The notes beneath the pieces were generated by a model that worked only from the letters and a program-made list of their open reading frames with translations, had not been told where the DNA came from and did no database searches. Source: Muribaculaceae bacterium Zag1 (GTDB taxonomy: Bacteria; Bacteroidota; Bacteroidia; Bacteroidales; Muribaculaceae). From it: a stretch of 50,431 nt of DNA. The stretch is from positions 1 to 50,431 of the forward strand of contig NWBJ01000067.1 in the NCBI GenBank assembly GCA_002633115.1, read 5' to 3'. Shown here in pieces: positions 25,841 through 35,092 of the stretch (position 1 is its first letter; each line of letters begins with the position of its first letter). A program made the translations under genes and the position numbers.

Positions 25841-27346
25841 ATGGGAATATTTGACGGCACATATTATTTCGGCAGTAACAACAATAACGACAACACCCTA
25901 TACTCAAAAGCCCTAAAGGCTACCGAGGCCCTGATGGATTGCTACAAGGCGATGGACAACAACAAGCAGGTCAAGAATGCCCTGCTCAGCCAACCGCAAC
26001 TCAAAGCTATCAATCATAGCGAATTTCCATCAATATTCAAAACCAAAAGCATCGCTGTGCTCGCCTTTGATGATTTGCACAAGGTGTTTAAGGGACTTGG
26101 CCAGGACTGTCTGCAAGACGATGACGAGGGGCTGATCCTCGGCATAATGCTGTTGCGCCTGTTTATGTCGTCAGAGAAGACATGGGAGAACGAAAGCCTA
26201 ACCCGCATGGCGCATGCCCAAGGCATTACGACCAACCTATACGATTCGATGCGCCGCTGCATCAATATCGAATACGACCCCGACCGCTTCTTGCTCATCG
26301 ACTTGCTGCGCACCCAGGGAGTCGATGAGGAATTTGTGCACACTTATGCTGTCAGGCTTTACCAATTCGCCACTCTTATAGCCCAAGCCGACAATGAGAT
26401 TACACCTAAGGAGAAAGAATGGCTGGCCCAAATTCTCGCCATCTCTGACGGCACGCTGCCCCCACCCTCAAAATATTTTCACCCCAAGGAGCAACCCGGC
26501 GATGAGACTCATAAGGAAGAAGAAGCCGAAGCACAGACAGAGATCATCGAGCACCCGATGGAGGAACTCAAAGCCCTCATCGGCTTGGAGAATGTCAAGA
26601 AGGAGGTGCAAAATATATACAATCTTGTAAAGATACAGAAGATACGCTCAGCAAAAGGCCTCAAAACCTCATCGATCAGCTATCACTGCGTCTTCACGGG
26701 CAATCCCGGCACTGGCAAAACCACAGTTGCGCGTCTGATTGCGCAGATTTACCGCGAATTAGGTGTGCTGAAAAAGGGTCAACTGGTTGAGACTGACCGC
26801 TCGGGCTTGGTGGCTGAATATGTGGGCCAAACCGCAGTGAAGACAAATAAAATCATCGATGCCGCGCTCGACGGTGTGCTGTTTATCGATGAAGCCTACG
26901 CCCTGCTCAATCCGGCACGCGAGGATTTCGGCGCCGAGGCGATAGCCACGCTGCTCAAGCGCATGGAGGACAACCGCAACCGCCTGGTGGTGATTCTGGC
27001 TGGATATTCTGATAAGATGTCTGATTTCATCAACTCCAACCCGGGGTTGCAGTCGAGATTCAACCGATACATCCACTTTGATGACTACTCGGTGGCAGAA
27101 TTGATGGAAATCTACAAATACAATCTCGAAAAGTTTGACTATAAGCTCACCGACTTGGCCTATCTCAGGCTGCTCAACACCCTGGCTCAGGCGGTAGCGT
27201 CAAAGGACAAGAATTTCGGAAACGCCCGATTCGTCCGCAACCTGTTTGAGAAAACCCTCGAGCGCCAAGCCAACCGCCTGGCCGTCCTCGACAACTACTC
27301 CGACGAAGACCTCTCAGAAATCCTCCCCGACGATATCCCGGAATGA
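25841..27346 (+). CDS. CbbX/SpoVK-type AAA+ ATPase with TerB-like N-terminal region
   Basis: 501 residues. The N-terminal ~220 residues are helical and end with a TerB-like segment (YQFATLIAQADNEITPKEKEWLAQIL). The AAA+ module begins with ELKALIGLENVKKEVQ, Walker A GNPGTGKT at residue 287, Walker B GVLFIDEAYAL, sensor VVILAGYSDKM and arginine-finger region NPGLQSRFNRYIHF. This is the CbbX/SpoVK class whose known members remodel protein complexes. No partner is evident, so the target is unknown. The stop codon lies in the first unit of the heptamer palindrome downstream. Confidence 0.88.
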   Translation: MGIFDGTYYFGSNNNNDNTLYSKALKATEALMDCYKAMDNNKQVKNALLSQPQLKAINHSEFPSIFKTKSIAVLAFDDLHKVFKGLGQDCLQDDDEGLILGIMLLRLFMSSEKTWENESLTRMAHAQGITTNLYDSMRRCINIEYDPDRFLLIDLLRTQGVDEEFVHTYAVRLYQFATLIAQADNEITPKEKEWLAQILAISDGTLPPPSKYFHPKEQPGDETHKEEEAEAQTEIIEHPMEELKALIGLENVKKEVQNIYNLVKIQKIRSAKGLKTSSISYHCVFTGNPGTGKTTVARLIAQIYRELGVLKKGQLVETDRSGLVAEYVGQTAVKTNKIIDAALDGVLFIDEAYALLNPAREDFGAEAIATLLKRMEDNRNRLVVILAGYSDKMSDFINSNPGLQSRFNRYIHFDDYSVAELMEIYKYNLEKFDYKLTDLAYLRLLNTLAQAVASKDKNFGNARFVRNLFEKTLERQANRLAVLDNYSDEDLSEILPDDIPE

Positions 27347-27450
27347 AGAATGAAGAATGAAAAATGAAAAATGAAAAATGGCCATCCGGCTGGGCACCCG
27401 GATGGCCATTTTTCATTTTTCATTTTTCATTTAGATGGCCATTTTTCATT
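27345..27450. repeat. Heptamer palindrome with GGCCATCCGG core after the AAA+ gene
   Basis: Perfect 34-base arms 27356-27389 and 27398-27431 with an 8-base loop. The outer part is GAAAAAT heptamers, the inner part GGCCATCCGG. A further half copy (AGATGGCCATTTTTCATTC) follows at 27433-27451. Organised like the element at 12536 and also placed between convergent genes; probably terminates both. Confidence 0.85.
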
Positions 27451-27458
27451 CTTCATTT

Positions 27459-28850
27459 TCACGTTGAGTGTGGTATCTTCTCTTTCGCATCATTGTAATA
27501 GTTCCAGATGCGATTGACATAATCCACTGTTTCTCGTCCTCGCGAATAACCGTATTTTACTACCGGGTCGCGATAATACTTTTTGTTCATCTTCATCAAC
27601 ATGGCCTTCTCGACATTTCCATCCCATTTGGTGGGATCGTAGCCGTATTTCTTAGCGAGGGCTATGGCATCGAGCACATGGCCTGGGCCGGCATTGTATG
27701 CCGCCATCACAAATTTCTGCCGCTCCACGGGGTCGGGCACCTTTGAGGCGAGGATGCCGTCATAATTGTTGAGAATCTTCACTGCCGTCTCGATCGAGCG
27801 CGATGCGTTGGTGGTCTCTGACTGCTTCAGACCGAATTGCTTAGCTGTCTTTGGCATGATTTGCATCACTCCTCTCGCGCCCGCCCACGAGCGAGCTGTT
27901 GTGTCAAATTTGCTCTCTGCATAGGCTTGGGCAGCCAGCAGGCGCCAGTCCCATTGGGTGCCCTCGGTGTGCTGTTTGAAGAGGTGGTCAAATGGCGAAG
28001 CGTAACCGTTCTTGAAATTGCGATCAAACTTGGCGCCCTCGACAGGGAAATTCTTGAGCGAGTCGAAATATTTCCTCAGGATCTCGGTCTCGACCTCGCG
28101 GGGTTTGGGTTCGCCCACCCAATGGTCGATGGTATCGGCAAACCATTTCATATCGTGAGCCACAGCCCACCGAGAATTCTCGGGAGTCCCAAGAGCGAGG
28201 GTGATATTCAAATCGGGATAATAGGTCTTGTTGTATTTGGCGGTCTCGCTGTCGACAACAGCCAGATGGATATCCCCCCGAGCCACTGATGCCAGCATAT
28301 CCTCAGTTGCCAACGAGTCGGGGTCAACCGGTCGGATATTAATGCCTCCGCCCAGCTTGTCATTGACTTTCTCGAGTGCGTCGAGGCTCTTGGTATCTTT
28401 CTCGACATACACGGTGCGGCCGATCAGCTGGTTGACATCAACAATCACGGTGTCGCCTGGCGGTTGTACGAGCACTTGCTCTATGTGGGTCTCTGGTCCG
28501 CAAGGCACGACTCGGCGTTTGTACTCGCTATTTACTGGGATTTGAGCCGCGATAAGAATCGACATGCCTGAATCGACCAGCTCGATTGCCTCATCAATCG
28601 AATTGACAATCATCCAGTTGATTACCAGATTGTGCTCTTCGGCAAGTTCCTCCATCAGGTCATAGTCATAACCCATGATGGTATCGCGATAATAGAAAAA
28701 CGACACTGGCCCATACAGGGTAGCCACATTCAGTGTGTCGGGGATGTAATGCGTGGTCCGTGATGAACCACAGCTCGTGCTCAAAAAGGCTGGGGCAGAA
28801 AACAACAAAGCCAATGCCAACAGCACGTAGAGGGGGATTCGTCGTTTCAC
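27459..28850 (-). CDS. mltF: Membrane-bound lytic murein transglycosylase F
   Basis: 463 residues. Lipoprotein signal (FLSTSCGSS), then a periplasmic solute-binding-type domain (about 40-270: YDYDLMEELAEEHNL, SGMSILIAAQIPV) and a C-terminal SLT domain (about 300-440: LLAAQAYAESKFD with the catalytic Glu, SWAGARGVMQIMPKTAKQFG, VMAAYNAGPGHV). This is the standard MltF order. It cleaves the glycan strands of peptidoglycan from the outer-membrane inner leaflet, with the first domain regulating activity on peptide binding. Confidence 0.95.
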   Translation of the reverse strand: MKRRIPLYVLLALALLFSAPAFLSTSCGSSRTTHYIPDTLNVATLYGPVSFFYYRDTIMGYDYDLMEELAEEHNLVINWMIVNSIDEAIELVDSGMSILIAAQIPVNSEYKRRVVPCGPETHIEQVLVQPPGDTVIVDVNQLIGRTVYVEKDTKSLDALEKVNDKLGGGINIRPVDPDSLATEDMLASVARGDIHLAVVDSETAKYNKTYYPDLNITLALGTPENSRWAVAHDMKWFADTIDHWVGEPKPREVETEILRKYFDSLKNFPVEGAKFDRNFKNGYASPFDHLFKQHTEGTQWDWRLLAAQAYAESKFDTTARSWAGARGVMQIMPKTAKQFGLKQSETTNASRSIETAVKILNNYDGILASKVPDPVERQKFVMAAYNAGPGHVLDAIALAKKYGYDPTKWDGNVEKAMLMKMNKKYYRDPVVKYGYSRGRETVDYVNRIWNYYNDAKEKIPHST

Positions 28851-28966
28851 AAATAGTTGAATTTTTGGTTACACGTGGTGGGCCGCAATTGGCCGCTTTT
28901 AACTTAATAACGATTAAAACACCATAAGGATTAACCGACCAAGATAATTTTTCCTTTTGCTTATTG

Positions 28967-29041
28967 AAAAACCACGGATTTCACGGATTACACGGATTCT
29001 TGCTGTAAAAATCCGTGTAATCCGTGAAATCCGTGGTTTTT
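28967..29041. terminator. 32-base perfect inverted repeat of CACGGATT nonamers
   Basis: Left arm 28967-28998 and right arm 29010-29041 match perfectly around an 11-base loop. The arms are AAAAACC followed by nonamers of the CACGGATTT / CACGGATTA kind. It lies 21 bases beyond the end of the beta-helix gene on the minus strand and probably terminates it. The rest of the 28851-28966 gap shows nothing clear. Confidence 0.75.
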
Positions 29042-29062
29042 ATGCCTAATATTCAGGAATCC

Positions 29063-31285
29063 TTATCTCACGGTGGTTACCATCTGGGTGGGAGTGAAGG
29101 TCTTCTTGGCTGAGCCAGGGGTGTATTCGGCATCGACGGTGATGTCATAATACTCGGTGCCTCCAGTCACTGTACCCCCGGTATAAATGGTATAGGTGCC
29201 ATTGTTGGTAATACCTGGCGATGAGAAGAGCATCTGTCCCGACACCGACTTGGGCGACTTAAACGAAAATACCTGTTCTCCCGACGGATTGGTAATCGTA
29301 TATGTCGTCCCATTTGAGAACGAGGTGGTACCATACAGCACTACCCTCTGTGTGCATGCGCTGGTGGTCGGCGTTGAGTTATCTCCGCCGAGACCAACGA
29401 TTATGCCCCCGGTGATGGCAAAGCGATTGTTGTCGCAATCCAGTCCGCCCTCAGGCGACGATGTGCCAACGGCAATCACCACACCGCCCGAGATGGTCAA
29501 GGTGCCATTTGAATCAATGGCATCATTGCCCGAAGCCAAGCAGCGAATCACACCTCCGGCAATCTCGATATGATTAGCGGCATTGATGCAATCATCGTAG
29601 GTCGAAATGTAGATGTCGCCTCCATTGATGGTCAGCGTCGACTTGCTCTCGAGGCCCTCGCCACCATCCTGCGACGACGACAGGGTCAATGCGCCATTGT
29701 TGACGATGAGGTTGCCAATGGCTTTGATGACCTTGGGATTGGCATAGTCTTCGTTCTGGTTGAAGTCGCCTCCGCCGGGGCCCCAGCCTCCGCCGCCTCC
29801 ACCGGGATTATTGCCGCCTCCGCCACCAGGACCGGCTGCGGCATGCCATCCGCCAGCTTGGCTCTCTGAGATGCGTGCGCCAGTAGTTTTGGCGTTGATA
29901 GTGGGTCCACCATCGGCATTGCCAATCACAATCTCCACATCGGCTTTGATGCCCTTTCCGGCGCTGCCGGTATTGGAAATATCAAATGTGCCGCCATATA
30001 GATAGATGTTGGCATCGCCAGTAATGGCAGTGCAACAATATGTGTCATAGTTATTATTTGCATCGGTATAGACCACTCCGGCACCCGACTGCTCAATCTG
30101 GAAATCTCCGCTGTAGATAGTGATGTCACCATCGGCCGAAATGCCCTTTGAACCGCTGCCGGTCGATTTGATTTTGACAGTACCGCCATTGATCGTCACA
30201 TAGTCGTCACTCTTGATCACGGTGCAGTACGATGGGTCGCCATCAGTCACCACGGCCGCGCCTGAGGTGTTGGCGGTTATAGCTCCGCCATTGATTACTA
30301 TTCCTTCTTTCGACTTCAGGCCTTTGCCCTGAGGCGAAGAAATGGTAAGAGTGATGTCGCCACCCTCCATCTGTATCAGGCCATCGGCCTTGAGTGCCTT
30401 GACATCATCGGCGCTGATATTGATGTCGACAGTGCCGCCATTGATGAGCAGGCTCGAATCATCGGCATCGATGCCATCGCCCGTGGTGAGCTGAGACACA
30501 TAGCAGCCCCCATCTATGGTAACGCCGCTCGCATGGATGCCATCATTGGCCGAATACACCACCTCGACTGTTCCGCTCTCAAGCGTGATGCTTTTCTCGC
30601 TGCAAATTGCATGTTTATAGTTACCTTTTGCTTGCAATGAGCCGTCGCCTTTGATAGTCAGAGCCTTAAGTGAATAGACAGTGCTTTTCTCCTTTTCACC
30701 ATCTGGAGTGGAATATTCAGCTCCGTCTTCAACATAGTTGCTGCCCGACAGGATAAGTTGGCACTTGGCACTGACTTGCAGATTCACCGCGCTGCCGCTT
30801 TGGTTGGTAATTGAGGCATCAGATAGGGTCACATACACTGGAATATCGCCATATACCTTGACTTGGCCATCGGTTGTAGTGCCGGTCACAGTGAAAGCGA
30901 AACTCTCCATATCGGCAAAACTGTCGCCAAGGGTAATGGTCACATGGTCGCCATCGGCAGCCACGGTCATACCTTGCATAGTCGCATCGGCAAAGTATTC
31001 AGGACAATAGAATCTCGGGGCCGACCCGCTGAAATCCAACACGCACTCGCCATCGGTGTCGCCAAAGGTCACATTTTGGAGCGCAGAGGTTGCAACTGTA
31101 CCCAAGACTGTAGTGCCTTGCATTACTTTTACTTCAGAATAATCTGACGAATACACGATATCCACATCGGCCTCAGGCTGCACGCCCATACTCAGGCCCG
31201 AATCGGCATTAAGCCAAACGATATCATAAGCCGCTGCCACGAGAGCGGCGCCCAGTGTGAGGGTAATGATTGGTAGCCGCTTCAT
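29063..31285 (-). CDS. Secreted beta-helix carbohydrate-binding protein (Cthe_2159-like)
   Basis: 740 residues, signal peptide at the start (PIITLTLGAALVAAAYD). The body is a long series of strands with INGGTV / ITIYSGDFQI / IEIAGGVIR-type turns and repeated GIDADDSS, GISADGD, GIKADVE and DDCINAANH segments, as in the polygalacturonate-binding right-handed beta-helix family of Cthe_2159 (DUF4353), whose Asp-rich turns bind calcium. A glycine-rich stretch at about 482-505 interrupts the helix. The C-terminal ~100 residues are a separate beta domain. The start overlaps the preceding gene by 4 bases. Carbohydrate binding is a family-level inference; the ligand is unknown. Confidence 0.8.
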   Translation of the reverse strand: MKRLPIITLTLGAALVAAAYDIVWLNADSGLSMGVQPEADVDIVYSSDYSEVKVMQGTTVLGTVATSALQNVTFGDTDGECVLDFSGSAPRFYCPEYFADATMQGMTVAADGDHVTITLGDSFADMESFAFTVTGTTTDGQVKVYGDIPVYVTLSDASITNQSGSAVNLQVSAKCQLILSGSNYVEDGAEYSTPDGEKEKSTVYSLKALTIKGDGSLQAKGNYKHAICSEKSITLESGTVEVVYSANDGIHASGVTIDGGCYVSQLTTGDGIDADDSSLLINGGTVDINISADDVKALKADGLIQMEGGDITLTISSPQGKGLKSKEGIVINGGAITANTSGAAVVTDGDPSYCTVIKSDDYVTINGGTVKIKSTGSGSKGISADGDITIYSGDFQIEQSGAGVVYTDANNNYDTYCCTAITGDANIYLYGGTFDISNTGSAGKGIKADVEIVIGNADGGPTINAKTTGARISESQAGGWHAAAGPGGGGGNNPGGGGGGWGPGGGDFNQNEDYANPKVIKAIGNLIVNNGALTLSSSQDGGEGLESKSTLTINGGDIYISTYDDCINAANHIEIAGGVIRCLASGNDAIDSNGTLTISGGVVIAVGTSSPEGGLDCDNNRFAITGGIIVGLGGDNSTPTTSACTQRVVLYGTTSFSNGTTYTITNPSGEQVFSFKSPKSVSGQMLFSSPGITNNGTYTIYTGGTVTGGTEYYDITVDAEYTPGSAKKTFTPTQMVTTVR

Positions 31286-31725
31286 TTCAACAGTATTTTT
31301 GAGGTTACGGTATTGGTCTTAACTACATAGACGCCAGCTGGCAACCTCTTGATTTTCAAGATGCCGCTTGCCGACTTGCCGCACAGGCGACCAGTCGTGT
31401 CATACATTTCGATGGGCCCGCCATCGCCGCTGTAAATGGCCCCATTCTTGACAGTAAAAGCCAAGGGGGTTACTACCGCCTCAACGCCAGCGCCATCGGA
31501 AAAACCGATTGACTTGAACTCATCGGCGCTTACATACACTTGCGTGCCATCAGTCATCATGACTGTGGCATCGCCTTCGGTCGAGAGCACTATGCTCGAC
31601 ACCTGGTCGGAGTCATACGAGCGATTGCTCCCTGATTCGCGCACCACCACGGTGTAGGCGTGCGCCATAGCCATAGCGCTCGCAAGCAGCGCCATGGCCA
31701 TCATACGTTTCCAATTTTTCTTCAT
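31282..31725 (-). CDS. Small secreted protein with T9SS-like C-terminal domain
   Basis: 147 residues. Signal peptide (MALLASAMAMAHAYT), a middle domain (about 28-75: SDQVSSIVLSTEGDATVMMTDGTQVYVSAD-type) and a C-terminal segment about 90-147 with IEMYDTTGRLCG ... LPAGVYVVKTN ... SKILLK, the pattern of Por secretion sorting domains. It overlaps the beta-helix gene by 4 bases (ATGA), so both are made from one mRNA. The middle domain may let it interact with its neighbour at the surface; function unknown. Confidence 0.75.
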   Translation of the reverse strand: MKKNWKRMMAMALLASAMAMAHAYTVVVRESGSNRSYDSDQVSSIVLSTEGDATVMMTDGTQVYVSADEFKSIGFSDGAGVEAVVTPLAFTVKNGAIYSGDGGPIEMYDTTGRLCGKSASGILKIKRLPAGVYVVKTNTVTSKILLK

Positions 31726-31796
31726 CAGCCAACATTATTTTTAGTTTTGAGTTATGAGTTCCTCCCCACAACTCCTCCCCACAACCGTTGTTCACT

Positions 31797-31999
31797 ATTA
31801 CTTTTGACTTATTACTTATTACTTTTGACTTTTGACTTTTGACTTATTACTTATTACTTATTACTTTTGACTTTTGACTTTTGACTTTTGACTTATTACT
31901 TATTACTTTTGACTTTTGACTTTTGACTTATTACTTATTACTTATTACTTTTGACTTATTACTTTTGACTTATTACTTTTGACTTTTGACTTATTACTT
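31797..31999. repeat. Two-letter heptanucleotide array behind ddl (29 units)
   Basis: Twenty-nine 7-base units in perfect register with no indel. Each unit is exactly ATTACTT or TTGACTT (AAGTAAT or AAGTCAA on the ddl strand). In + strand order the run lengths, starting with ATTACTT, are 1,1,2,3,3,4,2,3,3,1,1,1,1,2,1. The array reaches the ddl stop codon at 31998-32000. Confidence 0.95.
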
Positions 32000-33173
32000 A
32001 TTTCTTGATTCCTCCCTTTAGGCCTTTGCCCATCGAGAAGATGTTCTGGTCGTAGCTTACCGTCTTTTGCTTCAGGTCGCGACTGCGCTTCAGAGCCAGG
32101 GCCACAAGGCGGTCCATCAGTTTGTCAAAGGGTATGCCCGTGGCCTCCCATAGGTAGAACGACAGGCTGCCGGGTATGGTGTTGATCTCGTTGACGTAGA
32201 TGTTGCGGTTGTCGCGGTCGATGATCATATCCACGCGGCTCACGCCATGGCATGACAGCACGCGGAATGTCTCGCCTGCCAGGAACTGAATGCGCTTGGT
32301 CTCGTCCTCTGGCAGGTCGGCCGGGATGCGCTTCTTGGCCGACTGCATGCCCTTTGAGCTCTTGGTGCCACCCATGTATTTGTCTTGATATGAGAGGATT
32401 TCGCCGCTCTTGATGGGCTCCTCGAGCACCGATGCCTGGTATTCGTTGCAGTCGCCGAGCACCGAGCAGTTGATCTCTTGCAGATTCTCAACCATGTGCT
32501 CCACGATGATGCGCTGCGAATATTTCTCAGCCTCGGTCACATGCTCGATCAGAGCTTCGCGATTGGCAGCGCGACCGATGCCCACGCTCGAACCAAGGTT
32601 GGCGGGCTTCACGATTACGGGATAGCCAAGTTTGTCTTCAATCTTCTTGACTATCTCGTCGCGGCGATTGAACCATTCCTTGTCAGTAAACCATACATAG
32701 TCCACCACCGGAATGTCGCAGGCCTGGAGTATCATTTTCATAGTGATCTTGTCCATGCCATTGGCCGAGGCCAAAGTGTTGCACCCGGCGTAAGGTATGC
32801 CCATCGAGTCGAGAATACCCTCAAATGTTCCGTCTTCGCCGTTGCTGCCATGCAGCACAGGCAGAGCCACATCCAGGGTGGTCACTACCGGGCTTTGGAA
32901 CATCTTTTTCTGCTTGCGGTACAGGTTGAAGTCGCCATAGCTCGGCTCCATGTAGACCTCCTCGCACTTCTCGAGCAGGGCTGGGATGTCGCGGTAGTTT
33001 GAGAGTTCGAGCAGAGCCGGGCCGGTGTACCATTTGCCCTGCTTGCTTATATATATAGGTGTAATGTCATATTTCTCCTGGTTGAGAGCGTTGATAGCCT
33101 GGTTGGCCGAAATCACTGAGATCTCATGTTCGGTCGAGCGTCCTCCAAAGAACACTCCTACATTTGTTTTCAT
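31998..33173 (-). CDS. ddl: D-alanine--D-alanine ligase
   Basis: 391 residues. The N-terminal VGVFFGGRSTEHEISVISA, VLHGSNGEDGTFEGILD, the ATP-grasp VIVKPANLGSSVGIGRA, and the terminal VNEINTIPGSLSFYLWEATG (metal and D-Ala sites) are all intact. It makes the D-Ala-D-Ala dipeptide for peptidoglycan. It is slightly longer than many Ddl enzymes because of a basic tail (SMGKGLKGGIKK). Follows the MurF-like gene on the same strand; together they make and attach the dipeptide. Confidence 0.95.
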   Translation of the reverse strand: MKTNVGVFFGGRSTEHEISVISANQAINALNQEKYDITPIYISKQGKWYTGPALLELSNYRDIPALLEKCEEVYMEPSYGDFNLYRKQKKMFQSPVVTTLDVALPVLHGSNGEDGTFEGILDSMGIPYAGCNTLASANGMDKITMKMILQACDIPVVDYVWFTDKEWFNRRDEIVKKIEDKLGYPVIVKPANLGSSVGIGRAANREALIEHVTEAEKYSQRIIVEHMVENLQEINCSVLGDCNEYQASVLEEPIKSGEILSYQDKYMGGTKSSKGMQSAKKRIPADLPEDETKRIQFLAGETFRVLSCHGVSRVDMIIDRDNRNIYVNEINTIPGSLSFYLWEATGIPFDKLMDRLVALALKRSRDLKQKTVSYDQNIFSMGKGLKGGIKK

Positions 33174-33216
33174 ATTCTATTATTTATGGTCTATATCTTT
33201 TTATGTTTAGGCTTCT

Positions 33217-33252
33217 TAGGAATCCTAGGAATCCTATAAATCCTATAAATCC
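33217..33252. repeat. Nonamer array upstream of ddl
   Basis: Four 9-base units in register: TAGGAATCC twice, then TATAAATCC twice. The AGGAATCCT centre relates it to the palindrome at 7347-7370. Confidence 0.75.
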
Positions 33253-33274
33253 TAAGCCACCATCAACACCCGTT

Positions 33275-33302
33275 ATTCACTATTCACTATTCACTATTAC
33301 TT
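33275..33302. repeat. Heptanucleotide array on the murF stop codon (4 units)
   Basis: On the minus strand the units read AAGTAAT then AGTGAAT three times. The first contains the final Lys codon and TAA stop of the MurF-like gene. Confidence 0.85.
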
Positions 33303-34901
33303 AAACGTGTCCGGCAGGTCATTCTCATAGAGGACGGTGTCGCCGGCCTTGGCCATCTTCAGCATCTCTTGCTGGGCCTCGGCAAAGGTTGCCGACTCGA
33401 TTAGTTGAGGTTTCTCCTCGAGCATGGCTGCCGCGGCATTAAAGCCCTCGGTGATGGCTTTGCGGTTGTATTCCCCCACCACGATGGCTACGTCTACGCT
33501 GCGAGCTATCTCTTCGCCGAACTTGCGGTTGAGATCTTCTTGATTTTGTCCGAGTTCGACCATGCCGGGGGTAATGATTATGCGCTTGCCCCCCTTCATG
33601 CCCGACAGCACCTCGAGGGCCATCTTCGACCCCACCGGGTTGCTATTGTATGCGTCATCGATGATGGTGATTCCGGCCGGGGTGCGCTTCATGCTCAAGC
33701 GATGCTCCACCTGCTCGATATTCTCTACAGCGTAACGTATCTTGTCCTTGTTCATGCCTAAGCGCAAAGCCACAATCACAGCAGCCACCAAGTTTGAAAC
33801 GTTGCAGCTCCCTACCAATCTGGTATGCAAGTCGATTACCTTCTCGCCTTCCTTGTCATAGATGGCAAAAGTCGTGCCTTGGGGAGTGTACTGGATATCT
33901 GAGGCATAATAGTCGGCGCCAGCATCGGGGTTGGTGCTGTAGCGAACGCACTCTACATTGTCTACCTTGCGCTCGGCGATAGGTTCGAAGTCGTTGTTGA
34001 CTACTGCCAAGCCGTCGGCCGGCAGGGCATCGGCGAGTTCGAATTTTGTGCGTTGCACATTCTCAATCGTACCGAATGACTCAAGGTGCTGAGGCCCAAC
34101 CGCAGTAATGATGCCAATCTGCGGGTGCACCAGGTCGCATATCTCCTTGATATCGCCGCGCTGCTTGGCTCCCATCTCAGCGATGAAGATCTCGTTGTAG
34201 GGTTTCATCTGCTCTCTGACAGTGCGGATCACACCGAGGGTGGTGTTGAAGTTTCCGGGGGTCATCAACACATCAAATTGCTCAGACAGTATGCGGTTGA
34301 GATAGTGCTTGGTGCTGGTCTTGCCATAGCTGCCGGTGATGCCAATCACCTTTAGGTCGGGCATCGAGCGCAGCATCTTGGCAGCCTCGTCGTAATATTT
34401 CTTGTTGATTCGTCGTTCCACAGGGCCCAATAGCCAATTGGCTGCCAGCATATAAGCGTCGGCGCAGCAGAACACAAACACCAGAAATACAGCCACATTG
34501 AAGAATCGCTGCATCACTCCGCCACTGGTAGCGGCAAAGATGGGTATCAGCAGCGTAGCGGCTACCAGAAAGATTGTAACGCCGTAGATGCGCTTGGCGC
34601 GGGCTGTCCATACCAGTGGTTTCTTGTAATGCTCAGTGCCAAGCCTCAGCATCACCCACGAGGCGAAGAGGCCCACCAGGGTCATGCCCAGCCAATGAGG
34701 CATGATTGCCAATAGGCACAAAAAGAATATTACCCAGCCCACCAGATTGACCATGCTGGTGCTGTCCTTCGACTCGGCCATCCAATGCCGGAAGCGGTCG
34801 TTGCGGTACGAGTTCTGCTGCAGCATCATCAAGTCGCGCTTCATCTTCATCAGCGCGGCTATCAATGCGGCCACGGCCACAAGTATTGCGAAAACTGTCA
34901 T
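33297..34901 (-). CDS. murF: MurF-like Mur ligase with N-terminal membrane domain
   Basis: 534 residues from the ATG at 34899-34901; a TTG six bases upstream would add two residues and is less likely. The first ~160 residues hold four or five membrane helices (VFAILVAVAALIAALM, LVGWVIFFLCLLAIMP, MTLVGLFASWVML, VTIFLVAATLLIPIF, FFNVAVFLVFVFCCAD). A Mur ligase follows: P-loop GITGSYGKTST (about 187-197), central-domain AEMGAKQRGDI and AVGPQHLESFGTI, and C-terminal IIDDAYNSNPVGSKMAL. The ligase part is closest to MurF, which adds D-Ala-D-Ala to UDP-MurNAc-tripeptide. Pairing with ddl supports this. The membrane anchor is unlike E. coli MurF; a canonical soluble paralogue could exist elsewhere. 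Confidence 0.85.
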   Translation of the reverse strand: MTVFAILVAVAALIAALMKMKRDLMMLQQNSYRNDRFRHWMAESKDSTSMVNLVGWVIFFLCLLAIMPHWLGMTLVGLFASWVMLRLGTEHYKKPLVWTARAKRIYGVTIFLVAATLLIPIFAATSGGVMQRFFNVAVFLVFVFCCADAYMLAANWLLGPVERRINKKYYDEAAKMLRSMPDLKVIGITGSYGKTSTKHYLNRILSEQFDVLMTPGNFNTTLGVIRTVREQMKPYNEIFIAEMGAKQRGDIKEICDLVHPQIGIITAVGPQHLESFGTIENVQRTKFELADALPADGLAVVNNDFEPIAERKVDNVECVRYSTNPDAGADYYASDIQYTPQGTTFAIYDKEGEKVIDLHTRLVGSCNVSNLVAAVIVALRLGMNKDKIRYAVENIEQVEHRLSMKRTPAGITIIDDAYNSNPVGSKMALEVLSGMKGGKRIIITPGMVELGQNQEDLNRKFGEEIARSVDVAIVVGEYNRKAITEGFNAAAAMLEEKPQLIESATFAEAQQEMLKMAKAGDTVLYENDLPDTFK

Positions 34902-34970
34902 AAGCAAATAGCTTTTTGCGTTGCCGGCGTCAAAAGCCCAAGGACTGCGACGCCGTAAAATTAAAACTTA

Positions 34971-34978
34971 CAAAGTTA
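34971..34978 (-). promoter_or_regulatory. -7 box for the murF-ddl unit
   Basis: The minus strand reads TAACTTTG, 70 bases from the murF ATG; divergent from the box at 35023. Confidence 0.6.
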
Positions 34979-35022
34979 ACGTTTTTCTCCAACATATTAC
35001 CTAATATTTGGCCGAAAATTAT

Positions 35023-35030
35023 TAATTTTG
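35023..35030 (+). promoter_or_regulatory. -7 box for the MFS exporter
   Basis: TAATTTTG, 62 bases before the ATG at 35093, matching the -7 consensus. No clear -33 at standard spacing. Confidence 0.55.
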
Positions 35031-35092
35031 CAACACAAAACCGGAGACAGGATGCTCCTTAATCATCCCCACGCGCTTTTAAATAGTTATTG

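Noticed and set aside
31797-31999. Possible CRISPR array
   Set aside because: Units are 7 bases with no spacers and no cas genes nearby; it is a tandem heptamer array.
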